From Tethya wilhelma (lineage: Eukaryota > Porifera > Demospongiae > Tethyida > Tethyidae), in assembly GCA_964030475.1 (NCBI GenBank), contig CAXIPT010000001.1, positions 24,092,198 to 24,156,197 of the forward strand: DNA of 64,000 bases. Direction: 5' to 3'. The number at the start of each line of letters is the position of its first letter. Position 1 is the first letter of the stretch. The position numbers were made by a program, and so were the translations under genes. Under the pieces are notes generated by a model that worked only from the letters and a program-made list of their open reading frames with translations, had not been told where the DNA came from and ran no database searches. Positions 11,501 to 26,500 of the stretch are shown piece by piece.

Positions 11501-14500
11501 TATAAGCCAGATTAGCTTTGCTACAATAATTATACATACATTGGAATACTCAGCTGCTGTCAGATAGCAAAGTTTAGCTGCTGGACCTACAGTGAGTCCG
11601 CTAACTCAGTGATGAACTGAGCTAGCTATATCAAGCTGGCCACAATGTAAAAATCTTTGCATGCCCTATATATATGCTTACATATATAAAGCAGGCCAAC
11701 TACTGTCTGTCTTGCCAAACAACAATCGCCAACAGTTCAGCAACAGCAGCCATTCAGAGAGCCATGTTCCTCAGTGTGCTTGTCAGTATTTACTACACAA
11801 ATTCTGGATAACGCACACCAAATTAGTAGGCGTGGTCAAGCCTGAAATTTCGGAAACTAAAGTATTTTAGACAACAAAAAATATATTTCTACAAGATCAT
11901 TCAGATTTATGAACGTTAGTACCATCAATTTTGTCGCTAGAGCTGCCTTTCTTGAGATTTCGATGGAACAAACAGACAGACAGACACACAAAACGACTAC
12001 CGTAATCCTCTGGCCCGTGCTACGCACGCGCCGAGGCTGATCCAAGCAATGACAAGCAGTTAAATCAAGAATAAATCCAATGATTGATGCATGCATGATA
12101 TTAATTTTTTTAATTATTATCTTTTTGTCATGAACTGTATAATTATTATGAATAATTTTAATATTTTGTTCTTTATATAATTTCTATAATCATTATACTA
12201 TACACTTACATTCCCATGAGAGTCCAAGTTGTCTACAAACAACTTGTGCTTCATTCGAGGACCAATAGTGGGTTGCAGGAATGCTTCCCCAAACTTGATT
12301 CCTATAACACATTTCCACTCTTCCATCTGACGGTGTACTGCCATTTACCAACCTTACATCACCAGTTGTACAGTTGCTTTGCTCTACAAATAAAATAAAA
12401 TGATATGAATTAATGCATGCATGCATGCATGCACGACTGTTTAATAACAGTAATATAACTTAAACCCCGTTGCTATATTGTTGCTACGTATTTTATAAGC
12501 CATAACGCCCTAACCACAGGGTATTATATATTACATTGTTGTATATAGGGCACACACTAATTGATCTAATATGCAAATGAGTTCCGTAGCTCATAAAGTA
12601 CTGAGTATCAATGACAAAATGCTTTTAGCATGAAAAAAAGATTTGTGTATGTCTTTCTTAAGTCAGCGACCATTACAAACCTCGGTTTGTACTGAAAAAC
12701 ACGAGGTGCTGTCACTGATGATTGCTGCTCTAGCTGCCAGAGCTTTAGCCCGGCCCTTTCATTTTCTTGTTCTCGAGTACCAGAGACCATTACAAATTAA
12801 GTTTGTACTGAAAAACGCTAGGTGCTGTCATTGCTGCTCTAGCTGCCAGTGCATGTTTCAGCTCTCCATTTCATTTTCTCATCGTTGAGGCCTCAGTTCT
12901 AGCTAGCTAGCTGCAGCTACCCGCAAACGACCATTTCCAGTTGTGGCAAAATGTCAAAGCATGAAGGGTGACCTTGAAATCAAGAAGCTTAATTCGAAGA
13001 AGAAACTACCAGCAGTGAACACAATTTTACTACTTTTGAATTGAATACGCTGTAACTATGAGACTATTCTTTTTCACTTTGGTTGTCAAGCAAGCGCTGA
13101 CCAATAGCAGTACGTTTTCATTTCCCGCTTGCAACGTGGGATTTATAAACTAGTTAAAGCATGTGTGCACTCGTGCTTTAACTATTACAGAAATCATGCA
13201 GGTCAATAGCAAAATTATTTAGCATTCTCATGATTGTCTTGCAAGAGTCCAATTGCATGGTTGTATTATTCTATACTCTGTATGCTTGCATGGCCATGGT
13301 GAGTATGCAAATCAGAATGACCATAATTGTTTTAATTTTAGTCTTAATAAAGGAGTGGTTTCAGACTCCATGTATACGTATAATTATAGGCAACACTTAC
13401 AAAACAACAGTTACTACAGTAATTATACAAAATGATAATTATTTCATTATCATACCGTAACATCCCAAGATGAGTTCTCGGTGCCAGTTCCGATTGAATA
13501 CATCACACCATGGTCCAGTAAATGTGTATTTACAATCCAGTATTGTGGTTGAATTTCTCGATGAGCAATCCATGTTGGCTAGTGAGATATTTCCTGAACC
13601 TTTGACGTCAATACTACTAAACACTATATCTGGATGTATGTGACAAAATTAAGCAAACTATAGTAAATTATCACTAAGCACCAAACAAAAGTCTTATTCT
13701 TGCTAAGTACACAAAATAACACCAATATTAATACCCAAAAGCGAATCGCCAGGATTTAACAAATGTAGCTAATTTCAGGCCAATAAATTTCTCTATTGTA
13801 TAATAATTATAGTTTCAAAACTTCTAGAATCACTATAGTTTGCAAAATGATTTAATTAATTAAACTGAAATTAACTTTCTCTGAAGCAGTTTGAATTTAT
13901 TAACTATAGGTTTAAATTACTGACTCTGATTCTAAGCTGCCAGCTAATCAGTTGGCAAAGCAGTGGAGCAAAATATAGCTGGCAGGATTAAATTATACTG
14001 GCAAAGATTTGGACATAAAAATTGAGTTGTCACGTGCCGAAATTGAGACAATGTCATGCATGCCTTGTTCCAATACTTTTACAGTACTGCTCTTTCTATA
14101 CACTCTTTATTTTTCTGAAATTATTACTACTTATCATTTTATTCCATTTTTTTAACACTATACAATGTGGAGACAATCAGAGATTGGTTAGTCCAGATCC
14201 TACAAAAAGCTTAAGTATAGCAGCCATAATTGGTGTCAATGTGCATGTGCATTGTTAAAATTAATGCCACGTGGATAGATAGCACTGGCTGTAACAATTA
14301 TAACAGCCTTTGAGTTTTACTAAAGATGGTTACATTGAAGTGTACAGAATTAATAGGCTTCTATAGTTTCAATTAAGAATTATTTTTACAAGGGAAGTTT
14401 TTACAATGAAAATAACGAGTATAAAGGAATGCGTATATAGTATACCCAAAGAAAGAACTTACTTTGTGTTGTCAAACACAGTTAGAAAGGAAGTACATGC

Positions 14501-17500
14501 ATTAGGAGAACATATAATGACACTATTGTGGCTCCCCACTATATACATAGTGCTCTCTACGAGTCCTAAACTTGAATAGTTTTTATAAGTTTAAGGCCTT
14601 GCATGCAGTTGATAATCTGCCAAGGAGAGCTTCTGAGCAGGTTTGAGGACTAGCTCTACTTTGTTTTGCTAGGGACATTCAGCCTATTCCTAATATACAT
14701 ACTATACCGTACGCATATGATAGGAATGGGCCAACTGCATGGTCACACTCATTTTTACGAATTTTTACTATAATACTTGTACACTACAACATATCTATGC
14801 ATGCGTGGGCTATATATACTGTGGATACACAGGAATGGCACAGATGGCCCATTAGTGCAATACAAATAATCACACGAATAACTCTGCAAAAAATGAGCGC
14901 TTGGCACTAAAAAGCTTCTCAAGTTGCTATTTAGGTGATTCTCTTTCTAACAAGTCTAAAAACATGTAACATAATGATAATAATATATAATAATAATCAT
15001 AATCATAATAATAATAATAACAACAATAATAAATATAACTTATATATACTCACTAATAGAGCAAACAAATAATAAAAAAAAATGAAAATGTATAGTGAGA
15101 CACATGCAGGAATGGCCAAATCATAAAAAGAAAGCAAAACAAGTGGAATATGGCTGTTAGAGTGTGTAAAGAATTCTTCCTGTGCATGGGCGAAATCAAG
15201 GACATGATATAGATAAGACCATTACATGCAGCCGAGAGAAGGATTCTTTACACGCTCCAACAGCTATTTCACTTGCTTAAAAATTGCTTTCTTTTTTATG
15301 ATTAGGCCATTCCTATGTTTCACTACATTTTCAATGATTTTTTATTATACTTGTTGCATTTATAACACATCTTAAGGTTTTTATATGCACTGCCACATGT
15401 ACACATGCATGGAATAATGTATATATGAGAAAGAAAGTTAACATAACGTATATACAATATTATGTGACTTACAGTATTTATTTGATCCAAACAATTGATT
15501 GCAAAAGACAATAGCATTGGCCTTATTCCAAGAATTAGAGCAAATTTTACTCCAGTAGCCACTGATACAAATTTCAGGCACACCATCTCTATCAGTGTAT
15601 TCACCATTCAGTTTAAGATCACCATGTGTACAGTTTGTATCTATTAATTGTAATAATTTATTCATTGGGATTATTAATAAACTAAATTATTGCATAAAAT
15701 TTGCAAAATTCTTCAAACTGATTAATATTATAATTATTATAAAGTGGAAACTTTCACAAAATGAAATTGCTTATCAACCTTCCTTATACTGTGTACACTT
15801 AGCTATAATTATATATTACTTACTATCACATCTGACACCAGCATCATTCCCGGGTAGACACTGCCATTTATAAGTTATACTATTAAAGACAGAATAATCT
15901 ATTTTATTAATGTCCCCTTCACATTCAAACCGAATGCAGTGATCATCACATTCCATTAGATTGCTTTCATATCCACTACATTCAACACGATTTAAATAAT
16001 ATGGTCCAGTTCCTTCTCCAAAAAATGAGTCTGAAATGGCCACAGCATCTGCACAAGAAAACATGTACTTTCAAAACTTTAAAATTCTTGTACCATATGT
16101 TTTATTTGTGAGGCTTGCTACATATATTTACAAGCACTTTAGTAATAGCTCTCTTAGACTATTTCAATAGTTTTCAGTCATTCTTTGTTAGTAAAAGATA
16201 ATATGCACAAGTACTCATCTGCTATGTGCATAGTTTAAAACTCTTCCAGCTTATTGATCTCAAGTATATCCTCAGCCAACAATGGAGTTTTCACAAGGGT
16301 TCGAAACAAACGAGCATGCAAAGTAATGAAACAATAATTATGCAAATTACTAGCTAGTCTGCAATGAACAAAACTATAAGTTTCTATTTAACAATGCACT
16401 ATATATACAAGCAATAGCCTAGGGGAGAGAAATATAAGTATCATACGTACAGTACTGTATAGCTAGTACATATAGCAGAAATGGGCGACTGTCCCATAGA
16501 CATATCATTATAATCCAAACTGTTGGCTACTATACTGATGAAAATCTATATAGTATAAAAAATTAAACCTTCTAAGTAACCCCAAAAGCCAATGAAACAA
16601 AAAATACTCATGTATAGAATATAGCTAGGCTAGTTTTGTAACCCCTTTGACAACCCTTTATGAATTTCTTGAATTGTAAGTTTTATCAAGCTAATTACCA
16701 TATAGCTAGAAATTTTCGAGGAGTATAAATTTCGCTGTTTTTGTGGATCACTGCCGATCCGCGAAAATTTTACCCACAAAATTTCTGATCGCATTGCAAT
16801 ATATGGCAAAAATTTTATTCCTCGAAAATTTCTAGCTATACGGTACTGCATATAATAAATTTTTATATATATACTTGCTCCTTGCTGAAATCCAAGTTGA
16901 CGACAGACAACAGTAGCATCATACACATCCCATGAATGATCACACACTGTACCCCACACTCCATCAAGACACAGTTCAACTCGTCCTTCATATGGAGCAC
17001 CTCCACCAGCCAAACGAATATCACCATCAATGCAATTAGGGTCAATGTCTGCAGCATATATCATGGATCAAGTGTTTATAATGCAATATACTGTGTAACA
17101 TGGATGTCTATTGTTGAGTGCACACTTTACACACGATACTATTGTTGATACAGTATAATATTATAATTTCTACGTGTACATTTGTATGTATAGTATACCA
17201 TGCAGCTAGGAGTCCATAACCCACCAAGGAAGAGGGAGGAGTATACAACGGTAGTATTACATAGTGGTAAATTCAAAATTTTGATTAGCGTGGGCCAGTG
17301 TAGTTGTCTAGTAACGAAAAATTTAAATATACAATTTATACTTAAATCCTAATATGGGAGAATGATGTAATAGTTCATGCTAAGTTTTAATTAGTTGCAC
17401 AGATGTTCTGGATCATTCACACGCACAAGATCACGGGCAAAGCTTATAGTTTCGTATACCTAGGCCTACAGTACAGTTTCGTATACCTAGGCCTATAGCT

Positions 17501-20500
17501 AGCGAGCTTGAAGGGAAAGATGAGACAAGCACTGACATAACTACGATGAAATTTTACTGATCAGGCTATTAAAATTTTCAAACTTATGAATTCCTTCCAT
17601 CTTTGCTGAGGCTGCACGCATGCAGCTGTCATAGTCTTTTCCACCATTCTTTCCAGCTTCGTGTTGCAACCATACATGCACGGTTACCATATATAGAGTC
17701 TTGAGGACGCCCATGCACGCTAATTTAAATTTTGTTGGTTCCGGGATATATACTCCTCCCTCTTCCCTGGCGCCTGAGTATACATAGAGGCACCAAATCG
17801 CTATAAAATTCACAGCCAAAATTAAAACTATATATAGCTCTATATAGTAGCCTCAAACCAATATTCAGACTCACAACCGTTGAACATGCAAAAAAAATCC
17901 TTTACTGTTCTTTGCATGCGTGGGTATATTAGTCAAAACCAATATATACCGTGTAGCTCCAAATTTTCGTGGCACAAAAAGTTCGTGAAAGTATGTCTTT
18001 GCTGTTTTGAACTAATTTTCGTGAATCACGATCTCTGAAAATTATATTGACAATATACGTTTTTCTAAATATTCGTGGAGAAAATTTTTATGATAATTAT
18101 ACAATCATAATTACGAAATTCACAAAAATATTATTGTATACCATGAAAGTTTGGAGATATATATACCGCATTATCATATACCTATGGTAGTATCATACGT
18201 ACGGTAGTACGTATAGTAGGAATGGGCCGAATGTCCCATAGACACAATACAAAATGTTTATGATCATAAAAATCTATCAAAACAAAATTAAGCCTTCAAA
18301 CTTGCTCAGAGGCTCTAACCGACAGATTACCAATCGCATGCAAGGCCTAAAACTAACAGAAACTTTCTTCAGCACTCGTAGAGAGAGCTAGTGGGAAGCC
18401 ACAACAGTGCCATTTTTGTTCTCCTAACGTATGTACTTACGTACGTACTTTCTAACTGACTTACTTGAAAAGCATTTCCAGAGAACAAGAATGTGTTGAG
18501 CCAACTTTGATAGCACGAAGTAACTCCTTTTCATAGGTAGTATATTCCTTGATACTCGTTTACATCACAAATAAGCCTAAACAAAAACTAGAAAGCTTTG
18601 AAACTGAGAGTATAAATTCATGTACTTCAATGCAGCCATCTTTGTAGATAGAGGTCAAAGGTCATTATCTACGTGGCATAAGTATGCGCATGCGCACTAG
18701 CCTCTAGTATAATGAAGTGCATGTAGCTGCCCCTCAAGCTTTTTGGAGGGACTAACCAGTCCGCTCTGATAGTGTTTCCACACTGTATAGTGTTAAAAAA
18801 AGTGAATGAACAAGTAGTAAAAAAATAAGTAGTGTAGGAATGGGCAGTGCGGTAAAAAGTATTGGAACAAGGCATGGTCTCAGTTTCGGCACATGACTAC
18901 TTCATTTTTATGCCCAACTCTTGGCCAGCAGTCCAATTTATACCTGTCTGTTATGGTTTACTTCATTTCTTAGCCAAGTGATATCATACGTACGGTAGTA
19001 CGTATAGTAGGAATGGGCCGACTGTCCCATTGACACAATACAAAATGTTCATGCTTATAAACTTTCAGGGAATGAAAGCTAAGCCTTCAAATGCATTTAA
19101 TAACCTCCCCCAGACAGTTTGCTTACTGTATTAACCAAGAAAACAGGCAAAAAGTTTCTAGAGCACTCTGTAGAGAGCGCTGGCGAGAAGCCACAACAGT
19201 GCAATTTTGTTCTCCCCTTCCTTCCTTCCTTCCTTCCTAACTGACTTACTTGAACGCGATTTCCAGACAAACAAAAGGCATTGAGCCAACTTTGACCATA
19301 TAGTTAGACTTCATTTGATGCACAGTACGTCCTTTTCAACTCGTTTGCTGGCGAAAAGGCAGCAAACAAAATCTAGGCAGCTTTAAACTGAACTCCTTGT
19401 ATAAAATACTGTACTTTTTATTTAGCTTATTGACGTAGGTAAAGGTCGTCAATAGATCACGTGGTTGCATGCATTTAATGCGCATGCGCATCAAATATAC
19501 ACTTCCGCTGCCTTTTGTAGAGACTGACTAGTCTCTGCTGTATGATTGTTTTCATGCAATTGAGCACCTTAGTGTTTAAAAAAGTGAATGAACAAGTATA
19601 ATAAAAATTTCATAAAAATGAGAAGTGTAGGAATGGGCAGTGCAGTAAAAAGCAATGAAACAAGGTAAGTCTCTGAATTTCGGCACATGACTACTTCATT
19701 TTTGTACCCAACTCTCATACGTTACTGTGTACCTACATTCTACATGCTTGTTACTTTATTTAAATTAATCAAGTAATTGCTTGCATTGAGCCAAATGGCT
19801 GACAATTATCATTGAATGATAGAATTAGAACTTACAATTGACTCATGAAAATGAAGTAGTCATGTGCCGAAATTCAGAGACTTACCTTGTTTCATTGCTT
19901 TTTACTGCACTGCCCATTCCTACACTTCTCATTTTTATGAAATTTTTATTATACTTGTATAGTAACTACAGTATACTATCAGTGTATAAATTATTGCAAC
20001 TGGCATATGAAGAAATTTGTGATCATTTTTGACAACTCACAGCTTGTCACACCTTTTGACATTAATTGGTAATTGGCCAAAATTGTCTATCATTTGCATG
20101 TTTTTCTTGAATATTCTTTTCTATGATTGATATTTCAAATTTTCCAACTCATTCTAAGGTCATTCAGTCCTCCTTCTATCTGATGATGTTAAATATGTTT
20201 GGTATTTGTCTTATTTTCCCGCGGCAAATTTCACTTGAAAGAGACAACTCTACCTATTCAATGTATTGCAACTGAGCTGGCAGATCCAACAACCCTTTAC
20301 CTTTTTCTAGATTTCTCCAATTATAAGAATTTAATGAAAAATTCCAACACGTGGTGATGTTGTTTAGAGCTTTAGCTTACTTTTTGCCAATAGTTGTGTT
20401 AAGAAGAAGTGAGTTTATAGTGCGGCAAAATTGGATGAAAGTTCAGTTTGAAGGTTCTTGGTAGCATTACTCATGTACATTGAGCAGTGATAGTCGCACC

Positions 20501-23500
20501 TTGGTCCTCAGTTCTCATTAATTGGCACCTGCTGGATCAAAAGGTATACTAATTTGCAGTTCAAGGAGGATATGGCCGTTTTGAGGGTAAACTTCTTCAT
20601 ATGACACAAAAAATCTATACGAGGGATCAAGAATAAAAATGAAGTAGTCATGTGCCGAAACTGAGACCATGCCTTGTTCCAATACTTTTTACTGCACTGC
20701 CCATTCCTATACACTACTTATTTTTTTGAAATTTTTACTACTTGTATATAGTAAGTATGGGTCGACTGTCCCATAAACACAATACAAAATGTTGGTCACT
20801 ACAAATATCTAGTCAAACAAAATTAAACTTTCAAAGTTGCTCAGAAGGTCTGATTGACAGTTTACCAACTGCATACAAGGCCTAAAACTCACAAAAACTT
20901 TCTGCAGCACTCATGGAGAGTGCCACAATAGTGCCAATTTTGTTTTCCTATATAATGTACATACGTACGTACTTATACTTACTTCCTAATTGACTTAATT
21001 ACTTTAAAAGGATTTCCAGAAAAACAGAATGTGTTGAGCCAACTTTGAGATTTTCCTTGATACCAAATTATTTTCGTCATAAATACACATAAACAAAAAC
21101 TAGAAAGTTTTAAAACTTAATGTATAAATTCAGGCATGTACTACAATGAAGCCATCTTTAGGTATAGAGTTCAAAGGCACGGTCGATCCTTAATGACATT
21201 TTCTATCCATGTGAGTCATTGTTATGTGCATGCGCATTAAGTGTATGTAGCTGCTATATATTCAAGCTTCTTGTAGGGACTAACCAGTCTTTGAGAGTCT
21301 CTACACTATAGTGTTGAAAAAAAGTGAACGAACAAGTAGTAAAATTTTTTAAAAAATTAGCAGTGTAGAAATATATAGGCAGTGCGGTAAAAAGTATTGC
21401 ATGGAACAAGGTATGTCTCAATTTCGGCACATGACTACTTCATTTTTTATACTCAACTCTTGGGCGGCACTCCAGTTTAAGTCACCTGCATGTATATGCA
21501 TGTTATATAGTTTGCTCCACTGTTTAGCCAACTGATTATAGTTACTGTAGTAATCATGTTGAAATAAGCACTATTGTACAGATCATTGCATTTACGACAC
21601 TTAGTCTTAGGGATCCATATAGTACTATGAAGGATCAAGAATAAAAATGAAGTACTTATGAAATTGAGACATGCCTTAATTGTTCCAATACTTTTACTGC
21701 ACTGTCCACGCAATCCTACACTGCTAACTTTTTTTAAATTTTTACTACTCGTGTTATATAATTATACGTACCACTCGGTGCAGGTTGCTGACATCGTATA
21801 GCAACATCAAACCGTTTAGTAGTAGCATACAAGTTGTAGTTGGAAGGTGGACACTCAAATAGATTTTCTTCATCTCCATAGCAAACTAAATTGGATAGTA
21901 CAGTTGGTCCAAATCCCTGACCGAATATCCAATGCTTATCATATAAGTACCGACTTTCAGTACCGTGCCGAAAGTAATTGATTTCTGTAACAAAGACAGA
22001 TTGAATGATTATGCATATAAACTGCTGTGCTATAGTCACACAATTTGTGTGAAATATGTTGCAAAACTGCATGCATTCTCTGACTGCATTTGCACCATAT
22101 TTCACACAGAAGGTGTGACAATTAAGCACACAAAATTTTTTACACTATATATACAATTGGAATTTAAAAATCAATATTTTCCTATAATTAAATCTTGCTA
22201 TTGGAAAATAATGCTATATGTATTGATTAATAATGAATTATTAATATACTAATTAATTACTAGTAATAATAATAATTAATATCAATGTTATTGAATAATA
22301 ATAATTTATATATTTATAATAATTAGTTAATAGTATATATAATATAGTTAAAGTTATTTAGTATTTGTATTAGTAAATGCTTCGCCTCGTGCTACATGAT
22401 CTTCTTGAACTTCCCCTCACCCAATAATATACATTAAGTACGAGCATTTACGGTGCATTAACTGGTTTGTAGTATGAAAAGGTCAAACATTTTTTCGTTG
22501 ACTAGTAAGAATGGCTGAGCACTCTGAGTACAGTTTTGGAGCTAAATATAGCTAGCCTAGCTGTCATTTAAGTTAGCCTCACTGTAAAAACTGTTGTGTG
22601 CTAGTCACACCTTTTGTGTTGAATATGTTGCAAAATGCGGTCACAGAACGCACTTTTGCAACATATTTCACACAAGTTGTGTGACTAGCACACAACGTGC
22701 TTGCTCTATTTTCCAACCACAGGATGTTGTGGTCTAGTATAGCACTTACTCACTATGTAGTATGGGATTTATAAGAGTAGTTTTTCCGTTTGATGTCATA
22801 AAGCTTCATACTTCAAATGTATCATATGCATATAATATTGTGCCAGTAATTATATCAGCTTAGGCAAACTGCTGAGTACACAAACTTCCAATATAACAGA
22901 CACTTCGAGAAGCAAACGACCTCGATCTCTAGAATGGACATGGTCTGTGGCACAGATTTAAATTTTACCATTGTCATTGTATGTACTTAAGCTAGCAATC
23001 TCTGAGAAGTGGACACTTGTCGATTCCAGACAGCTGACCAAGCCACCTGTGCTTCCAAAATATATTTGCTACACAAATTTGCCTCCAATAAACAGACACT
23101 CAGGAAACTACACCCCGAAAATTGTGCTTTGTGCGTAAAATCAGGAGTACATCCTAAAAACCACGTTTATGGTGAGCAATGATGAAAAAAGCATGCATAA
23201 AGAAGTCATTCCAAGTAACTAGACGAACAAACTACCTAGATCTTCACACTCTAGTTGAGTAATTTAGAGCACTTTTACAATATTCTTCTCTCAATGTGAA
23301 TATATCTATATGTCCCCTTTGGCCTGGCATTTGCAATACCGTATAGCGGGAAATTTTCGTGGGGGAAAATTTTTGCGAATTTCGCGGTTTGGCAGCTTTC
23401 CGCAAAAATTTTCCCCCACGAAATTTGTAAGGTATGTGGTCGTCACGTATAGTTGAGACGCAATCCACGAAAATTTTTCCCATGAATTTCTATTCAAGAC

Positions 23501-26500
23501 GAAAACGCAAAAGTTTTCCCCCACGAAAATTTCCCGCTATACGGTATTATGATTATATATAGTCCCCCATGCATAGAATTAATGGAAAATTGTTACATAA
23601 TTTGGTGAATCTCTGCGATAGGGACAACTTCCAAAAGAGAGGACAAAGTCAGTGGCATATCCAGGATTTCAGTTATGGGGGTGCTGATATAATGCTGGCT
23701 AGAAAATTTTGAGATAGCCACGTCCACTTTTGCATCACGTGAGCAAAATTATTAATAGTTATTCATGCGATCGCACCGGAGATGGCATCGTGTTCTGCAG
23801 TTTTTTGGGCTTTTTCTCAAATCTTGTGAAAAATTTCACTCTTGAAAGTGAATTTAAAGTCTTATGTAGCTTATATTTTATTTATTTCAAGCACTGCACT
23901 CGTCTTGAGCACTGCTTTTACACGCAATGACGTCATTATTTTCTGAGCCAGGGGGGTGCTCGAGCACCCTGAGCCCCATGCTGGATATGCCACTGAAAGT
24001 TCCACTCCCAAAGTGTCCTTTGTTCTGAGGTTCGACTGTAATTTGTTTAAGATTTAGCCATCATACTAGCTATCACTATTAATAACAATTTATGTCTCTT
24101 ACTCATTTTTGAGTCCCCAAATAATTGTCTGCAAGCAACAACTGCATCATCATACGTCCGATCACCATGCCAATGGTCTTCATAGACTAATTGAAGGCCA
24201 ATGAAATCAAAAATAACATCAAAATCTATGTAGTCATCAGTTACACGAGGCCTGAATCGATCACCAGTAAACACTGTAACTCTTCCCCACAAGCCATTGG
24301 CACACACTTCAACTCTTCCTTCAAATTGGTCTCTTCCGCCAACCAATCGAATATTTTCTGATTGGTCATCACTACAATTCTGATTCGCTGACTCTACACA
24401 TGTACAGATGCATTAAACAAAACACGTGGCATTTAGAAGCTTATGAACATTGTGAAGCAATGCAATGAAGCATCTACTTGGCCCTATATTGAGTTTCATG
24501 TTTTAAATGAAACGATCTTAAGGTTACGGGGTACATTCTGTTATGAATATTTAATGAGCAAAAATAAAAGTTTCTTTTTGGCAAATTACTGCAGCAATTC
24601 CCTGCCAAATTAACAGCTTAGACAGTTATTCTTTTTAACTTTCAGGGCTAAACAGTGAAAAGACAACCTCAGCAGGCTTACTACGCTTAGAGATACCAGC
24701 AGAAAGAGTAGCCAAAATTTTGGCGTCAGTTTATTTCAAGAGGCAACGTTTTAGATCGAGTATGAAAGCGTTAGACGCTTATGCAGGGCCAGATCTATTC
24801 GGTTGGCTTCTCTTTCTTATAGTTTGAAAAAAATGGTAGCTCAAACTTACTTTTTGTCGTGATTCTGTAGCAGAAGCGAAGACCAAAGCTGCCGTTTTTC
24901 TGTCGTTGAACGTTCTGTCAAATTTCTTTTTAGATCTGGCCCACATACAATCCCGTTAAAAAGAGCCACTTTATACGGTCACACGCGGAATACTTTGGAA
25001 AAAAACTGACGCCAAAAAATCATGCCAACGGTTATGCACAAGTTGCAGTTTTGCTCCGCACTAAAATAACTACGCATGCTCATTAACATATTCATGAGCA
25101 AACGGTAGCCCGTAACCTTAATTGGTATGGCTCCTGCCTGCTTGTTACAAATATTTATGCATCTGATAAGTGGAAGCAGGATCTGATGAGTATACTGTAA
25201 GTTATTTTTTTATAACTATATTATTATATATATAGTGGTCAATAGTGACTGGTATATTTCTAAAAAAGGAAGTTTACTATTACGAAATGAAAAACAAATC
25301 ACTAGTAAGCCGCTCCATTGCATTGCTTTGCAACAATATTAAGCTCTTGCATATAAGATTACGGCCACAATAATTGTAATAGTCATATCCTTAATGCAAT
25401 CACTTATTTGACCACATATTACCTCTTACACCGAAGCAATAGATTGTAGCAATTTTACATTCTCTTAAAGTAGAATTACACTCTGCTAGCTCATCTTCAT
25501 CACCAAAGCAGTCAAAGTCGATGGACTTATATTCACCAGGTTCTGAGTAGAGTGCCATACTATTTCTTAAACTGCGAATAGTTTGGATATCTGTTTTTGA
25601 CGAGTGACAATGCATGTATAAGCTTATGATAGTGAAATATACTGTGCATGACATTGTATAAAAATATTTATAGCTACCTAAATTTTTTAATAGCAACGGA
25701 ACATGCATGCATAAAAAAAAATTAAGTACACTGAGAATTATACATAAAATTAACACTAACTTAAGGTGCTCAATTAATTGCCTGGAGACAATCAGAGACT
25801 TTATAATAATAATATTATAATTATATAGTAACAATTTAAAAAAAAAAAAATACTGTAGGAATGGGCAGTGCGGTAAAAATTATTGGAAAAAGGCAGGGTC
25901 TCAGTTTCGGCACATGACTACTTCATTTTATTCTTGATCCCTCATATGAATTTGTCAGTGTCCTGTTGCAATAATCTGAACACAGATAGTACCGAGGCAG
26001 ATTAAATTGCATGCATTGGTTCAAATTTTTACTGTGTATAATCACTTGGCTAAGCAATGGAGTAAACCATAACAGACAGGTATATAACTTAAACTGGACT
26101 GCTACCCAAGAGTTATGCATAAAATGATCATGAAGTAGTTATGTGCTGAAACTGAGACATTATATAGCTGCCTTGTTCCAATACATTTTACCGCACTGCC
26201 CATCCGTACAGTATTAATTTTGAAATTTATACTATAATTATACTTGGTCATTCACTTTTCAAACACAGTGCATGTGGAAACACTATCAGAGACTGGTTAG
26301 TCCCTACAAAAAGCTTGAGTGACAACTACATGCACTTCGTTATGCTGGAGGCTATAGATATATAGTGCGCATGCGCATAATAATACCACTTGAATAAAGA
26401 CCTTTGAACTCTAACCTACAAAGATGGCTGCATTGTAGTACATGAATTTATACACTAAGTTTCAAAGCTTTCTAGTTTTTGTTTAGGCCTATTTATGATG

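Noticed and set aside
12608..12888. Overlapping open frames on both strands
   Set aside because: They follow the ~115-bp tandem duplication and lie in a gene C intron; no family resemblance.
23244..23524. Open frames of 72-79 codons on the minus strand
   Set aside because: They are translations of the R2 inverted-repeat element and lack any domain.
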